Origin: CAIWXH01 sp964555675
GTDB lineage: Bacteria; Chloroflexota; Chloroflexia; Chloroflexales; Chloroflexaceae
Direction: 5' to 3'
NCBI GenBank assembly: GCA_964555675.1
Contig: CAZKTU010000014.1
Coordinates: 1-54,006 of the forward strand
DNA: 54,006 nt
Shown here: one piece after another, positions 20,176 through 28,399 of the stretch
Layout of the letters: every line of letters begins with the position of its first letter
Numbering within the stretch: the stretch's first letter is position 1
Program-made: the position numbers and the translations under genes
Notes under the pieces: generated by a model
Seen by the model: only the letters and a program-made list of their open reading frames with translations
The model's database searches: none
Told to the model about the DNA's origin: nothing

Positions 20176-21057
20176 ATGGCGACGATGACCCGCCCGAGTG
20201 ATAGCGCGCCCGCCACGACGCTGGAGGCTCTGGCCGAGCAGGTCGACACGGCCATGGCCGAAGTGCGCAAGCTGGACGACGGCGCGCGCGGTAAGGCCAC
20301 CGATCTGAAGCAGGCCGTCGAGGCCTTCCATAAGGCCGGGCTCACCACGATCATCCAGCGGCTGAAGGCCGACCCGCGCGGCAAAGAGCTGCTCTTCGAG
20401 CTGGTCGAGGAGCCGCTGGTCTACGCTCTGTTCGCGATGCACGGCCTGGTGCGCGCCGATATGGCCACCAGGGTCACCCGGGTGCTCGAGATGGTGCGGC
20501 CCTATATGCAGTCTCACGGCGGCGATGTCGAGCTGGCCGAGGTGCGCGGCGACACGGTCTTCGTGCGGCTGCACGGCGCCTGCAACGGCTGCTCGATGTC
20601 GGCGGTGACGCTGCGCGACGGGGTCGAGGAGGCCATCCTGAGCCAGATCCCCGAGATCCGCAAGGTCGAGGTGCTGCCGAACGAGCCCGGCCCCGGGCTG
20701 ATCAGCCTCGACTCGATCGGTGTGCGCGGCGCGGGCGACCCGGGCGCCGGCTGGGTGCGCGGCCCCGAGCTCGATGCGGTGCCGGCCGGCAGCATGGCCG
20801 CCATGCGCTTCGGCGACGCCGAGGTGCTGGTGGTCAACCTGGCCAACCAGCTCAGCGCCTTCCGCAACGCCTGCGCCCACCAGGGCATGCCGCTCGACGG
20901 CGGCGATCTCGACCCCGAGACGGGCACGATCACCTGCCCCTGGCACGCCTTCTGTTTCGATGGCAGCACCGGCGAGTGCCTGACCGCCCCGCAAGCCCAG
21001 CTCGAGCGCTTCCCCCTGCGCGTGCAGGACGGCCACATCTGGGTGCGGCCCTCATGA
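20176..21057 (+). CDS. hhyE: NifU-like / Rieske [2Fe-2S] fusion protein (HhyE/HucE-like)
   Basis: The 293-residue protein has three parts. The first is a helical N-terminus (1-95). The second is a NifU C-terminal-type domain (about 100-170) with the CNGC pair C136/C139. The third is a Rieske domain with CAH (C233, H235) and CPWH (C254, H257). GAGGAG precedes ATG. Rieske proteins encoded beside Mycobacterium smegmatis hydrogenases (HhyE, HucE) are needed for their H2 oxidation, presumably passing electrons to the respiratory chain; the same job is inferred here. The CNGC domain may carry a cluster of its own. The stop overlaps the next start (ATGA). Confidence 0.88.
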   Translation: MATMTRPSDSAPATTLEALAEQVDTAMAEVRKLDDGARGKATDLKQAVEAFHKAGLTTIIQRLKADPRGKELLFELVEEPLVYALFAMHGLVRADMATRVTRVLEMVRPYMQSHGGDVELAEVRGDTVFVRLHGACNGCSMSAVTLRDGVEEAILSQIPEIRKVEVLPNEPGPGLISLDSIGVRGAGDPGAGWVRGPELDAVPAGSMAAMRFGDAEVLVVNLANQLSAFRNACAHQGMPLDGGDLDPETGTITCPWHAFCFDGSTGECLTAPQAQLERFPLRVQDGHIWVRPS

Positions 21058-22190
21058 GCGCCGTAGCCGACCGCCCCGCCCGCGCCCTGGCCGCGCGCCC
21101 CCTGGTCTGGCTCGGGGCCTACTCGGCGGGGGGGCTGGCCCTGCCCGCGGCCGCGCCGACGCCCGCGCAGCTCTACGCCCCACGCGGGGTCTACCTGGAC
21201 GACCAGCTGCTGGTGGCGGCCGACTCGGGCAACCACCGCGTGCTGATCTGGCACGGCGTGCCCGAGCACGATGGCCAGCCGGCCGACGTGGTGCTCGGCC
21301 AGCCCGACTTCTTCAGCGAGGGGCCCGCGGCCGCGGGTCGCGGCCCCGGCAACGGGCTGTATCTGCCGACCGGCGTGCTGGTGCTCGACGGGCGCCTGTA
21401 CGTCGCCGACGCCTGGCACCACCGCGTGCTGGTGTGGGAGCAGGTGCCCACCGCCTCGGATACGCCGCCCGACTACGCCCTGGGGCAGCCATCGCTTACT
21501 GCGGTCGAGCCGAACCGCGGCGGGGCGGTGGACGCCCTGAGCCTCTACTGGCCCTACGGGATCGGCTGGGTGGCCGGCTGGTTCTACATCACCGACACCG
21601 GCAACCGGCGCGTGCTGGGCTGGCGCGGCGCGCCCGAGCCCGGGCGGGCGCCCGACCTGGTGCTCGGCCAGCCCGACCCCGCGAGCAACGACGAGAACCG
21701 GGGCGGCCCGGTCGCCGGCAATAGCTTCCGCTGGCCCCACGCTGTGGCCGGCGATGGGGCGACCCTGTACGTCGCCGACGCCGGCAACCACCGCGTGCTG
21801 GGATGGACGCCCACGCCCCTCGCCGATCGGCCCGCCGAGCTGGTGCTCGGCCAGCCCGATATGCTCATCGCGGAGGAGCTGCCGCACCGGCCCCAGGGCC
21901 CGGCGCGGCTGCGCTTCCCCTACTGCCTGGCCTACGACGACGGATACCTGGCCGTGGCCGACACGGCCAACAATCGTGTGTTAGTATGGGCCGAGCCGCC
22001 GCGATCCGGGGCCTTCCCCGAGGCGGATCTGGTCCTGGGGCAGGTCGATTTTGGCGGCGGGGGCGAGAACCGCTGGAAGGCCGTCGCCCACGATACGCTC
22101 TGCTGGCCCTACGGGCTGCACCTGCACGGGGGCAAGCTGGCGATCGCCGACTCGGGCAATAACCGCGTGATGATCTGGGCCCTCGGCTGA
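21054..22190 (+). CDS. NHL-repeat beta-propeller protein of the hydrogenase locus
   Basis: The start ATG overlaps the stop of the Rieske gene. The 378-residue product is made of about six NHL-type blades, each with the pattern LYVADAGNHRVLGW followed by LVLGQPD. The LGQPD strings recur at regular spacing (VVLGQPDFF, ALGQPSL, LVLGQPDPA, LVLGQPDML, LVLGQVDFG). No signal peptide is seen. NHL proteins are common in group 1h and 2a hydrogenase loci and may act as a platform for complex formation; this is inference. Confidence 0.88.
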   Translation: MSAVADRPARALAARPLVWLGAYSAGGLALPAAAPTPAQLYAPRGVYLDDQLLVAADSGNHRVLIWHGVPEHDGQPADVVLGQPDFFSEGPAAAGRGPGNGLYLPTGVLVLDGRLYVADAWHHRVLVWEQVPTASDTPPDYALGQPSLTAVEPNRGGAVDALSLYWPYGIGWVAGWFYITDTGNRRVLGWRGAPEPGRAPDLVLGQPDPASNDENRGGPVAGNSFRWPHAVAGDGATLYVADAGNHRVLGWTPTPLADRPAELVLGQPDMLIAEELPHRPQGPARLRFPYCLAYDDGYLAVADTANNRVLVWAEPPRSGAFPEADLVLGQVDFGGGGENRWKAVAHDTLCWPYGLHLHGGKLAIADSGNNRVMIWALG

Positions 22191-22221
22191 GCCGGGGCGC
22201 CAGGACCGAAAGGATACGGCT

Positions 22222-22494
22222 ATGTGTCTCGGCATCCCCGGGCAGATCATGGAGATCTACGAGCAGGACGGGGCGCGCATGGGGCGGGCCAACTTCAACG
22301 GGATCGAGAAGGAGATCTGCCTGGCCTACCTGCCCGAAATCGTGGTCGGCGACTTCACGATCGTGCACGTGGGCTTCGCGATCTCGAAGATCGACGAGGA
22401 GTCGGCCCGCGAGACCCTGGCCCTGTTCCACTCGCTCGGCATCCTCGACGAAGAGCTGAACGCCGACGCGGAGGCCGCCCATGAAGTACCTTGA
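22222..22494 (+). CDS. hypC: Hydrogenase assembly chaperone HypC
   Basis: The 90-residue product starts MCLGIPGQI, with the essential Cys2 used to carry the Fe(CN)2CO unit with HypD. It has the usual small beta-barrel pattern and an EE-rich helical tail. GAAAGGATACGGCT precedes the ATG. It overlaps hypD by 14 nt. Confidence 0.95.
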   Translation: MCLGIPGQIMEIYEQDGARMGRANFNGIEKEICLAYLPEIVVGDFTIVHVGFAISKIDEESARETLALFHSLGILDEELNADAEAAHEVP

Positions 22495-23593
22495 CGAGTA
22501 CCGCGACCCCGAGCTGGCGGCCCGGCTGTTCGCCGAGATCCGCCGCATCACCACGCGCCCCTGGGCCCTGATGGAGGTCTGCGGCGGGCAGACCCACTCG
22601 ATCATTCGCAATGGCATCGACCAGCTGCTGCCGCCCGAGATCGAGCTGATCCACGGCCCCGGCTGCCCGGTGTGTGTCACCCCGCTCGAGATTATCGACA
22701 AGGCCCTGGCGATCGCGGCCCGGCCCGGGGTGATCTTCTGCTCGTTCGGCGACATGCTGCGCGTGCCCGGCAGCAGCAAGGACCTCTTCCGCGTGAAGAG
22801 CGAGGGCGGCGATGTGCGCATCGTCTACTCGCCCCTCGACGCGGTGCGGATCGCCCAGCAGAACCCCGAGCGCGAGGTGGTCTTCTTCGGGATCGGCTTC
22901 GAGACCACGGCCCCGGCCAATGCCATGGCGGTGGCCCAGGCCCGCCGGCTAGGCCTGAGCAACTTCTCGATGCTGGTCTCGCACGTGCTGGTGCCGCCCG
23001 CGATCACCGCCCTGCTGGAGGCGCCGACCAACCGCGTCCAGGGCTTCCTCGCCGCCGGCCACGTCTGCAGCGTCATGGGCACGCGCCAGTACGGCCCCCT
23101 GGTCGAGCGCTACGGCGTGCCGATCGTAGTCACCGGCTTCGAGCCGCTCGACGTGCTCGAGGGCATCCGCCGCAGCGTGGCCCAGCTCGAGGCGGGCCGC
23201 GCCGAGCTCGAGAACGCCTACGAGCGCGCGGTCAGCGCCGAGGGCAACCCGGCCGCCCAGAAGATGCTGGCCGAGGTCTTCGAGGTCACCGACCGGGCCT
23301 GGCGCGGGATCGGGGTCATCCCCCAGAGCGGCTGGCGGCTCAGCGCTGCCTACGCCGAGTACGACGCCGAGCAGCGCTTCGCGGTCAGCGGGATCAAGAC
23401 CGAAGAGTCGACCCTCTGCCACAGCGGCGAGGTGCTGCAGGGCCTGCTCAAGCCCAACCAGTGCCCGGCCTTCGGCAAAGAGTGTACCCCGCGCAACCCC
23501 CTGGGGGCGACCATGGTCTCGAGCGAGGGCGCCTGCGCGGCCTACTACCAGTATGGGCGCTTCATCAGGGCCGAGGAAGTGGGGGTAGCCTGA
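22481..23593 (+). CDS. hypD: Hydrogenase maturation protein HypD
   Basis: The 370-residue Fe-S protein builds the Fe(CN)2CO group with HypC and HypE. Conserved motifs are present: MEVCGGQTH (C34), GPGCPVCVTP (C62, C65), GFETTAPANA, GHVCSVMG, and the C-terminal cluster segment from LCHSGEVLQG through CPAFGKECTP to GACAAYY. The length matches the family. The stop shares its last base with the hypE start. Confidence 0.95.
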   Translation: MKYLDEYRDPELAARLFAEIRRITTRPWALMEVCGGQTHSIIRNGIDQLLPPEIELIHGPGCPVCVTPLEIIDKALAIAARPGVIFCSFGDMLRVPGSSKDLFRVKSEGGDVRIVYSPLDAVRIAQQNPEREVVFFGIGFETTAPANAMAVAQARRLGLSNFSMLVSHVLVPPAITALLEAPTNRVQGFLAAGHVCSVMGTRQYGPLVERYGVPIVVTGFEPLDVLEGIRRSVAQLEAGRAELENAYERAVSAEGNPAAQKMLAEVFEVTDRAWRGIGVIPQSGWRLSAAYAEYDAEQRFAVSGIKTEESTLCHSGEVLQGLLKPNQCPAFGKECTPRNPLGATMVSSEGACAAYYQYGRFIRAEEVGVA

Positions 23594-24651
23594 TGGGCGA
23601 GCCCATCAACTTCGAGGGCTGGACCTGCCCTGCGCCGCTGCGCGACCACCCGCGCATCGTCATGGGCCACGGCGGCGGCGGCAAGCTCTCGGCCGAGCTG
23701 GTCGAGCACCTCTTCTTGCCCGCCTTCGGGGGGGCCGGGCCGGCCGAGCTGGGCGACTCGGCGGTGGTGAGTGTGGCCGGGGCGCGCCTGGCCTACTCGA
23801 CCGACTCGTTCGTGGTCCGGCCGCTCTTCTTCCCCGGCGGCAATATCGGCGACCTGGCGATCAACGGCACGGTCAACGATATCGCCATGAGCGGGGCCCA
23901 GCCGCTCTTTCTCAGCGCCGGCTTCATCCTCGAAGAGGGCATGCCCCTCGACCAGCTGGCGGCGATCGCGCGCGCCATGGGCGAGGCGGCCCGCCGCGCC
24001 GGGGTGACCCTGGTCACCGGCGACACCAAGGTGGTCGACCGGGGCCATGGCGACGGGGTCTATATCAATACCAGCGGCTTCGGGGTGGTGCCCGAGGGCG
24101 TGCGCATCGGGCCCTCGCAGGCTCGGCCGGGCGACGCGGTGCTGGTTAGCGGCGAGATCGGCGACCACGGGGTGGCCATCCTGAGCGTGCGCGAGGGCCT
24201 CGAGTTCGGCGCGCCGGTCGAGTCGGACAGCGCCCCGCTGAACGGGCTGGTGGCCGAGCTGCTCGACGAGAGCCGCGCGATCCACGCCCTGCGCGACCCG
24301 ACCCGCGGCGGGGTAGCCTCGACGCTCAACGAGATCGCGAAGGCCTCGGGCGTGGGCGTGGTGATCGAGGAGCGCCGCCTGCCGGTGCAGCCCGCCGTGC
24401 GCGCCGCCTGCGAGCTGCTGGGCATGGACCCGCTCTATGTGGCCAACGAGGGCAAGCTGGTGGCCTTCGCGCCTGCCGATGTGGCCGAGCGGCTGCTCGA
24501 GCGCATGCGCCGCCACCCCCTGGGGGCGCGGGCGGCGATCATCGGCCACGTCACCGCCGAGCACCCCGGCGTGGTCGTGGCCCGCACCGGGATCGGCGGT
24601 ATGCGCGTGGTCGATATGATGGTCGGCGAGCAGCTGCCGCGGATCTGCTGA
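23593..24651 (+). CDS. hypE: Hydrogenase maturation protein HypE
   Basis: The 352-residue product has the glycine-rich N-terminus GHGGGGKLSAELVEHLFLP, ATP-binding DSFVVRPLFFPGGNIGDLAINGT segments and the C-terminus PRIC, whose last Cys carries the thiocarboxamide that becomes cyanide. TGATG overlap with hypD indicates coupled translation. HypF, which supplies the carbamoyl group, is not encoded in this window. The next gene converges from the other strand, with only four bases between the stops. Confidence 0.95.
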   Translation: MGEPINFEGWTCPAPLRDHPRIVMGHGGGGKLSAELVEHLFLPAFGGAGPAELGDSAVVSVAGARLAYSTDSFVVRPLFFPGGNIGDLAINGTVNDIAMSGAQPLFLSAGFILEEGMPLDQLAAIARAMGEAARRAGVTLVTGDTKVVDRGHGDGVYINTSGFGVVPEGVRIGPSQARPGDAVLVSGEIGDHGVAILSVREGLEFGAPVESDSAPLNGLVAELLDESRAIHALRDPTRGGVASTLNEIAKASGVGVVIEERRLPVQPAVRAACELLGMDPLYVANEGKLVAFAPADVAERLLERMRRHPLGARAAIIGHVTAEHPGVVVARTGIGGMRVVDMMVGEQLPRIC

Positions 24652-24655
24652 GCCC

Positions 24656-26176
24656 CTACTCCAGCGCCCAGACGGTTAGCGCCTCGACCGTCACGGCCCC
24701 GCCCTCGGCGAAAAGCTCGAGGCCGAGGCTGGCCGGGCTGGGGAAGATCTGGCTGGTGATGGCCACGCGCCCGTCGTCGGCGAAGAGCTCGAGCGAGGCG
24801 ACGTCGAGCACGAGGTGCAGGGTGATGCGCCCGTCGCGAGGCTCGAGGGGCGCCAGCTGGGGTGCGGCGAAGCCCGGCACGGCCCGGCCCGAGCGCCCGC
24901 GGTCGACGGAGAGCTGCCCGCCCTCGCGGTCGTAGGCCACGATCGTCGCCTCGCCGTCGCCCACGCGCACGCGCAGGCCGAAGCGGGTGGCGCTCGCCGC
25001 GGCGGCACTGAAGCTAGCGATCAGCTCGACGCTCTGGCCGGGGGCCGGGTCGAGGGGCAGGGTTGTATCCGCGAGGGTGATCGGGCCGTAGGCGCGCGGC
25101 TCGCCGCGGCGGGCGTGCAGCTCGCGGGCGGGGCGCTGCACAAGGGCCAGCCCGTCGCCGTCGCGGGCCAGGCCCAGCTCGCGCGGGAGGCTCATCGCGC
25201 CGCGCCAGGTGCTGGCCGGGGTGTCGCGGGCGTAGTCCCAGTTGTTCATCCAGGCCACGGTCAGGGTGCGCCCGTCCGGCGCGTCGCCCCAGGCCTGGGC
25301 CGCGTAGAAGTCGCCGCCATAGTCGGCCCAGCGCACCGTCGCGGGCGGGTCGTCGCTCGTAAACGTCGCGCCGTCGAAGGCGCCGACGAAGTACTGAGTG
25401 CCGCTGCCACCGGCGGGCGCCCCCTGCTGCACGCCGACCAGCAGCACCCAGCGCCGCGCGGGGCCGCCGTCGATAGGCAGACTGACCAGCTCGGGGCACT
25501 CCCAGACGCCACTGTGGGCGCCATGGCCCGCGCCGAAGACGCCCGTCTTGGTCCAGGCCTTCAGGTCGGGCGAGGTGTAGAACCAGATCTCCTGGCCGAC
25601 GGCGAGCAGCATGACCCATTGGCCGCCGCTGGAGTCGGCGTGCCAGAAGACGCGCGGGTCGCGGAAGTCGGGCTGGCCAGCGGGCGGGGGCAGCACCGGG
25701 TTGCCGGCGTACTTGGCCCAGGTGCGACCGCGGTCGAGGCTGTAGGCCAGGCTCTGGGCCTGCTGATCGCCGGCGTGGGTGAAGATCGCGACCATGGCGC
25801 CCGGGCCGAAGCCGGCGCTGTTGGCGTGGTCGATCACGGCGCTGCCCGAGAAGATCTGGCCCAGCCCGTCGGGGGCCAGGGCGATCGGCAGGTGCTGCCA
25901 GGTCAGCAGGTCGGCGCTGACCGCGTGGCCCCAGTGCATCGGCCCCCAGACCAGCGAGGCGGGGTGGTGCTGGTAGAAGAGGTGGTACTCGCCCTCGAGG
26001 TAGACCAGCCCGTTGGGGTCGTTGAGCCAGCCCACGGGCGACGAGAAGTGCAGGCGCGGGCGGTCGGCGAGCAGCACGTTATCCGGGGGCTCTGGGGTCA
26101 CCGCGGCGGGGGCGTTGGGGGCGGGGCCGCAGCCAGGGAGCATGTTCACGAGCATGGCCAGTGACAGGAGGCGCAT
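24656..26176 (-). CDS. GH32 beta-fructosidase, predicted surface lipoprotein
   Basis: The 506-residue enzyme has a lipoprotein signal with lipobox LPGC (C16). It has the GH32 catalytic motifs: nucleophile D53 in WLNDPNG, transition-state stabiliser RDP at 172-174 in FRDPRVF, and acid/base E226 in WECPEL. The C-terminal beta-sandwich module is present. It should cleave sucrose, levan, inulin or fructo-oligosaccharides outside the cytoplasmic membrane. It is the last gene of a LacI-ABC transporter locus, so fructose or fructo-oligosaccharides are the likely cargo. Exact specificity cannot be read from sequence. Confidence 0.92.
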   Translation of the reverse strand: MRLLSLAMLVNMLPGCGPAPNAPAAVTPEPPDNVLLADRPRLHFSSPVGWLNDPNGLVYLEGEYHLFYQHHPASLVWGPMHWGHAVSADLLTWQHLPIALAPDGLGQIFSGSAVIDHANSAGFGPGAMVAIFTHAGDQQAQSLAYSLDRGRTWAKYAGNPVLPPPAGQPDFRDPRVFWHADSSGGQWVMLLAVGQEIWFYTSPDLKAWTKTGVFGAGHGAHSGVWECPELVSLPIDGGPARRWVLLVGVQQGAPAGGSGTQYFVGAFDGATFTSDDPPATVRWADYGGDFYAAQAWGDAPDGRTLTVAWMNNWDYARDTPASTWRGAMSLPRELGLARDGDGLALVQRPARELHARRGEPRAYGPITLADTTLPLDPAPGQSVELIASFSAAAASATRFGLRVRVGDGEATIVAYDREGGQLSVDRGRSGRAVPGFAAPQLAPLEPRDGRITLHLVLDVASLELFADDGRVAITSQIFPSPASLGLELFAEGGAVTVEALTVWALE

Positions 26177-26292
26177 AACGGCAGCTTTCCACTAAAGTAG
26201 CTCCGAGAGTGGCGGGCACTCTAGGGCTCGGGGGATGGGCGCAGCCTGCCGGGCCCAAACGCCACCAGACAAGCCGTATTGTAGCCTGACAA

Positions 26293-27213
26293 TCACCCCT
26301 TGAGGCCGGAGGTGGCGATGCTCTGCACGAACGAGCGCTGGAAGACCATGAACAGTGCCAGGATGGGCAGGGTGATCAGAGTGGCGTAGGCCATAACCTC
26401 GCCCCACTCGGTGTCTTGCTGGAAGAAGTACTGCATTCCTACCAGCACCGGGCGGATTTGCTCGCTCTGCACAGTCATGATCGGCCAGAGGAAGCTATTC
26501 CAGCTCGAGAGAAAGGTCAGGATGGCTACTGTGGCGAAGACGGGACCCGAGATGGGCACGATTACGCTGCGGTAGATCCGCCAGCGGCTCGCCCCGTCGA
26601 TCGTCGCCGCCTCGTCCAGATCGCGCGGGATGTCTTGGAAGAACTGGTAAAACAGGAAGATCGAGAAGGCGCTGGCCAAGAAGGGCACGATCTGCACGTG
26701 GTAGGTGTTCAGCCAGCCTGGCGTCAGGTGCAGGCCGCCCTCGAACGAAAGGCTGGGCAGCTTGCTCACCAGCAGCAGCAGCGGAATCACCACCGTGTCG
26801 CCGGGGATCACCAGGGTGGCGACGATCAGGCCGAGCACCAGAGCCTTGCCGGGCCAGGCCAGGCGCGAAAGGGCGTAGGCGGCCATGCTGTTGAACAGCA
26901 GGTTTGCCGCGACGGTGATTGTCGCGATGAGCAGCGAGTTGAACAGGAAGCGCGAGAACAGGCTGCGCGTGAAGACCGCCGCATAGTTGTCCAGGGTCAG
27001 CTCGCCCACCGGCACGAAGGCCCGCAACGAGCGCAGGTCCGCGAAGATCGCATCGTTGGTCTTGAATGAGGCGCTGAGCATGAACAGCAGCGGGAAGACA
27101 AACGCAAGGGCCAGGATCACAAGTAGGGCGTAGGTAAGCACTGTGCCCAGCCGGCGGCGCAGGTGCAGGTCGACGGGCGCGGTCTGGACGCCGCGGGTCG
27201 TTCTAGCTGCCAT
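26293..27213 (-). CDS. ABC sugar transporter permease (MalG/LacG type)
   Basis: The 306-residue product has six predicted membrane helices and the EAA cytoplasmic loop (DEAATIDGASRWRIYRSVIVP), the contact for the ATPase. It is typical of CUT1 transporters for oligosaccharides. AAGGAGG precedes the start, which lies three bases after the stop of the partner permease gene. No ATP-binding gene is in this locus, so a shared MsmK/MalK-type ATPase elsewhere is expected. Confidence 0.93.
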   Translation of the reverse strand: MAARTTRGVQTAPVDLHLRRRLGTVLTYALLVILALAFVFPLLFMLSASFKTNDAIFADLRSLRAFVPVGELTLDNYAAVFTRSLFSRFLFNSLLIATITVAANLLFNSMAAYALSRLAWPGKALVLGLIVATLVIPGDTVVIPLLLLVSKLPSLSFEGGLHLTPGWLNTYHVQIVPFLASAFSIFLFYQFFQDIPRDLDEAATIDGASRWRIYRSVIVPISGPVFATVAILTFLSSWNSFLWPIMTVQSEQIRPVLVGMQYFFQQDTEWGEVMAYATLITLPILALFMVFQRSFVQSIATSGLKG

Positions 27214-27216
27214 TGC

Positions 27217-28335
27217 TCAAGCCTCCTTGTCGCGGGTCAGGTAGCGCTGGATCAGCGAGACTGCCAGGATCAACAGGAAGAAGACTACCGCGATCGTCGA
27301 AGCGTAGGCGATATCCTGCTCGCGGAAGCCCTCGCGCACCATGTGGAAGGCCACTGTGGTGGTCGCATCGTTGGGGCCGCCGTTGGTCATCACGAAGGGT
27401 TGGGTAAAGAGCTGGAAGGCCGCGATGGTGATCGTGATCAGGATGAAGATCATCACGTTGCGCAGACCAGGGATGGTGATATAGCGGAACTGCTGCCAGG
27501 CGTTGGCCCCGTCGATGCTGGCCGCCTCGTAGTGCGACTCGGGGATGCCCTGTAGGCCGGCCAGGAAGAGCACCATCTGGAAGCCCACGCCCTGCCAGAT
27601 CGACATGAGCATGATCGAGGGCATCGCCAGGCGCTCGTCGCCGAGCCAGTCAACCGGCCCGACCTGCCCAAAGGTCAGGGCGCCGAGGATCTGGTTCATC
27701 AGGCCGACATTCTTCTCGTAGATGAAGGTCCAGACGATCGAGATCACCACAATCGAGGTGACCACGGGGCTGAAGTAGAGCGTACGGAAGATATTGACCC
27801 CGCGCACCTTCTGGTTGATCAGCAGCGCCAGGGCCAGGCCCAGGCCCGCCTGTAGCGGCACCACGACCACGGCGAAGTAGAAGATGTTGAGCAGCGAGCG
27901 CAGGAAGGTCGGGTCGCTGGCCAGCAGGTAGTAGCGCGTCGTGCCGAGATCGAGGCTCAACCACTCGCGCATGCCGGCGTACTGCGGGTACTGCTCCTCG
28001 TCGCGGGTGAACTGGCGGGTGCGTGGGTACTGCAGGTTGCCGTCCGCATCGCGAGCGGGCTGGCCTGTCGCCGCGTCGAGCTCTGGCTCGAGCGGCAGAA
28101 CCGCGAAGCTCAACAGGCGGCCGTAGTTGCGCAGGCCGACGAACTCGGTCGGGTTGGCCGAGATCAGGCGCTGGTTGGTGAAGCTGAAGGCGATGCCGAG
28201 GAAGAAGGGTCCAATCAGAAAGAGCAGCAGGAAGAAGATCGCCGGGGCGACCATCAGCAGGCCTGGCACGAGGTCAACGTACCGCCGCTGGCGCCTGGGC
28301 GCTGCTCCTGTCGTCGTGAGGTCTGTCGCTGCCAT
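27217..28335 (-). CDS. ABC sugar transporter permease (MalF/LacF type)
   Basis: The 372-residue product has a first membrane helix (VPGLLMVAPAIFFLLLFLIG), a long external insertion (about residues 70-150), and further helices with the EAA loop (YEAASIDGANAWQQFRYITIP). ATG 28335 is chosen over an upstream in-frame start because GAGG precedes it and the family begins here. It pairs with the adjacent permease to form the channel. Confidence 0.93.
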   Translation of the reverse strand: MAATDLTTTGAAPRRQRRYVDLVPGLLMVAPAIFFLLLFLIGPFFLGIAFSFTNQRLISANPTEFVGLRNYGRLLSFAVLPLEPELDAATGQPARDADGNLQYPRTRQFTRDEEQYPQYAGMREWLSLDLGTTRYYLLASDPTFLRSLLNIFYFAVVVVPLQAGLGLALALLINQKVRGVNIFRTLYFSPVVTSIVVISIVWTFIYEKNVGLMNQILGALTFGQVGPVDWLGDERLAMPSIMLMSIWQGVGFQMVLFLAGLQGIPESHYEAASIDGANAWQQFRYITIPGLRNVMIFILITITIAAFQLFTQPFVMTNGGPNDATTTVAFHMVREGFREQDIAYASTIAVVFFLLILAVSLIQRYLTRDKEA

Positions 28336-28399
28336 AGCTATACCTCGAGCTGAAAGGTGCTGCCGCGGACACAGGGCAGCACCCACCAGGCGTCACTGT

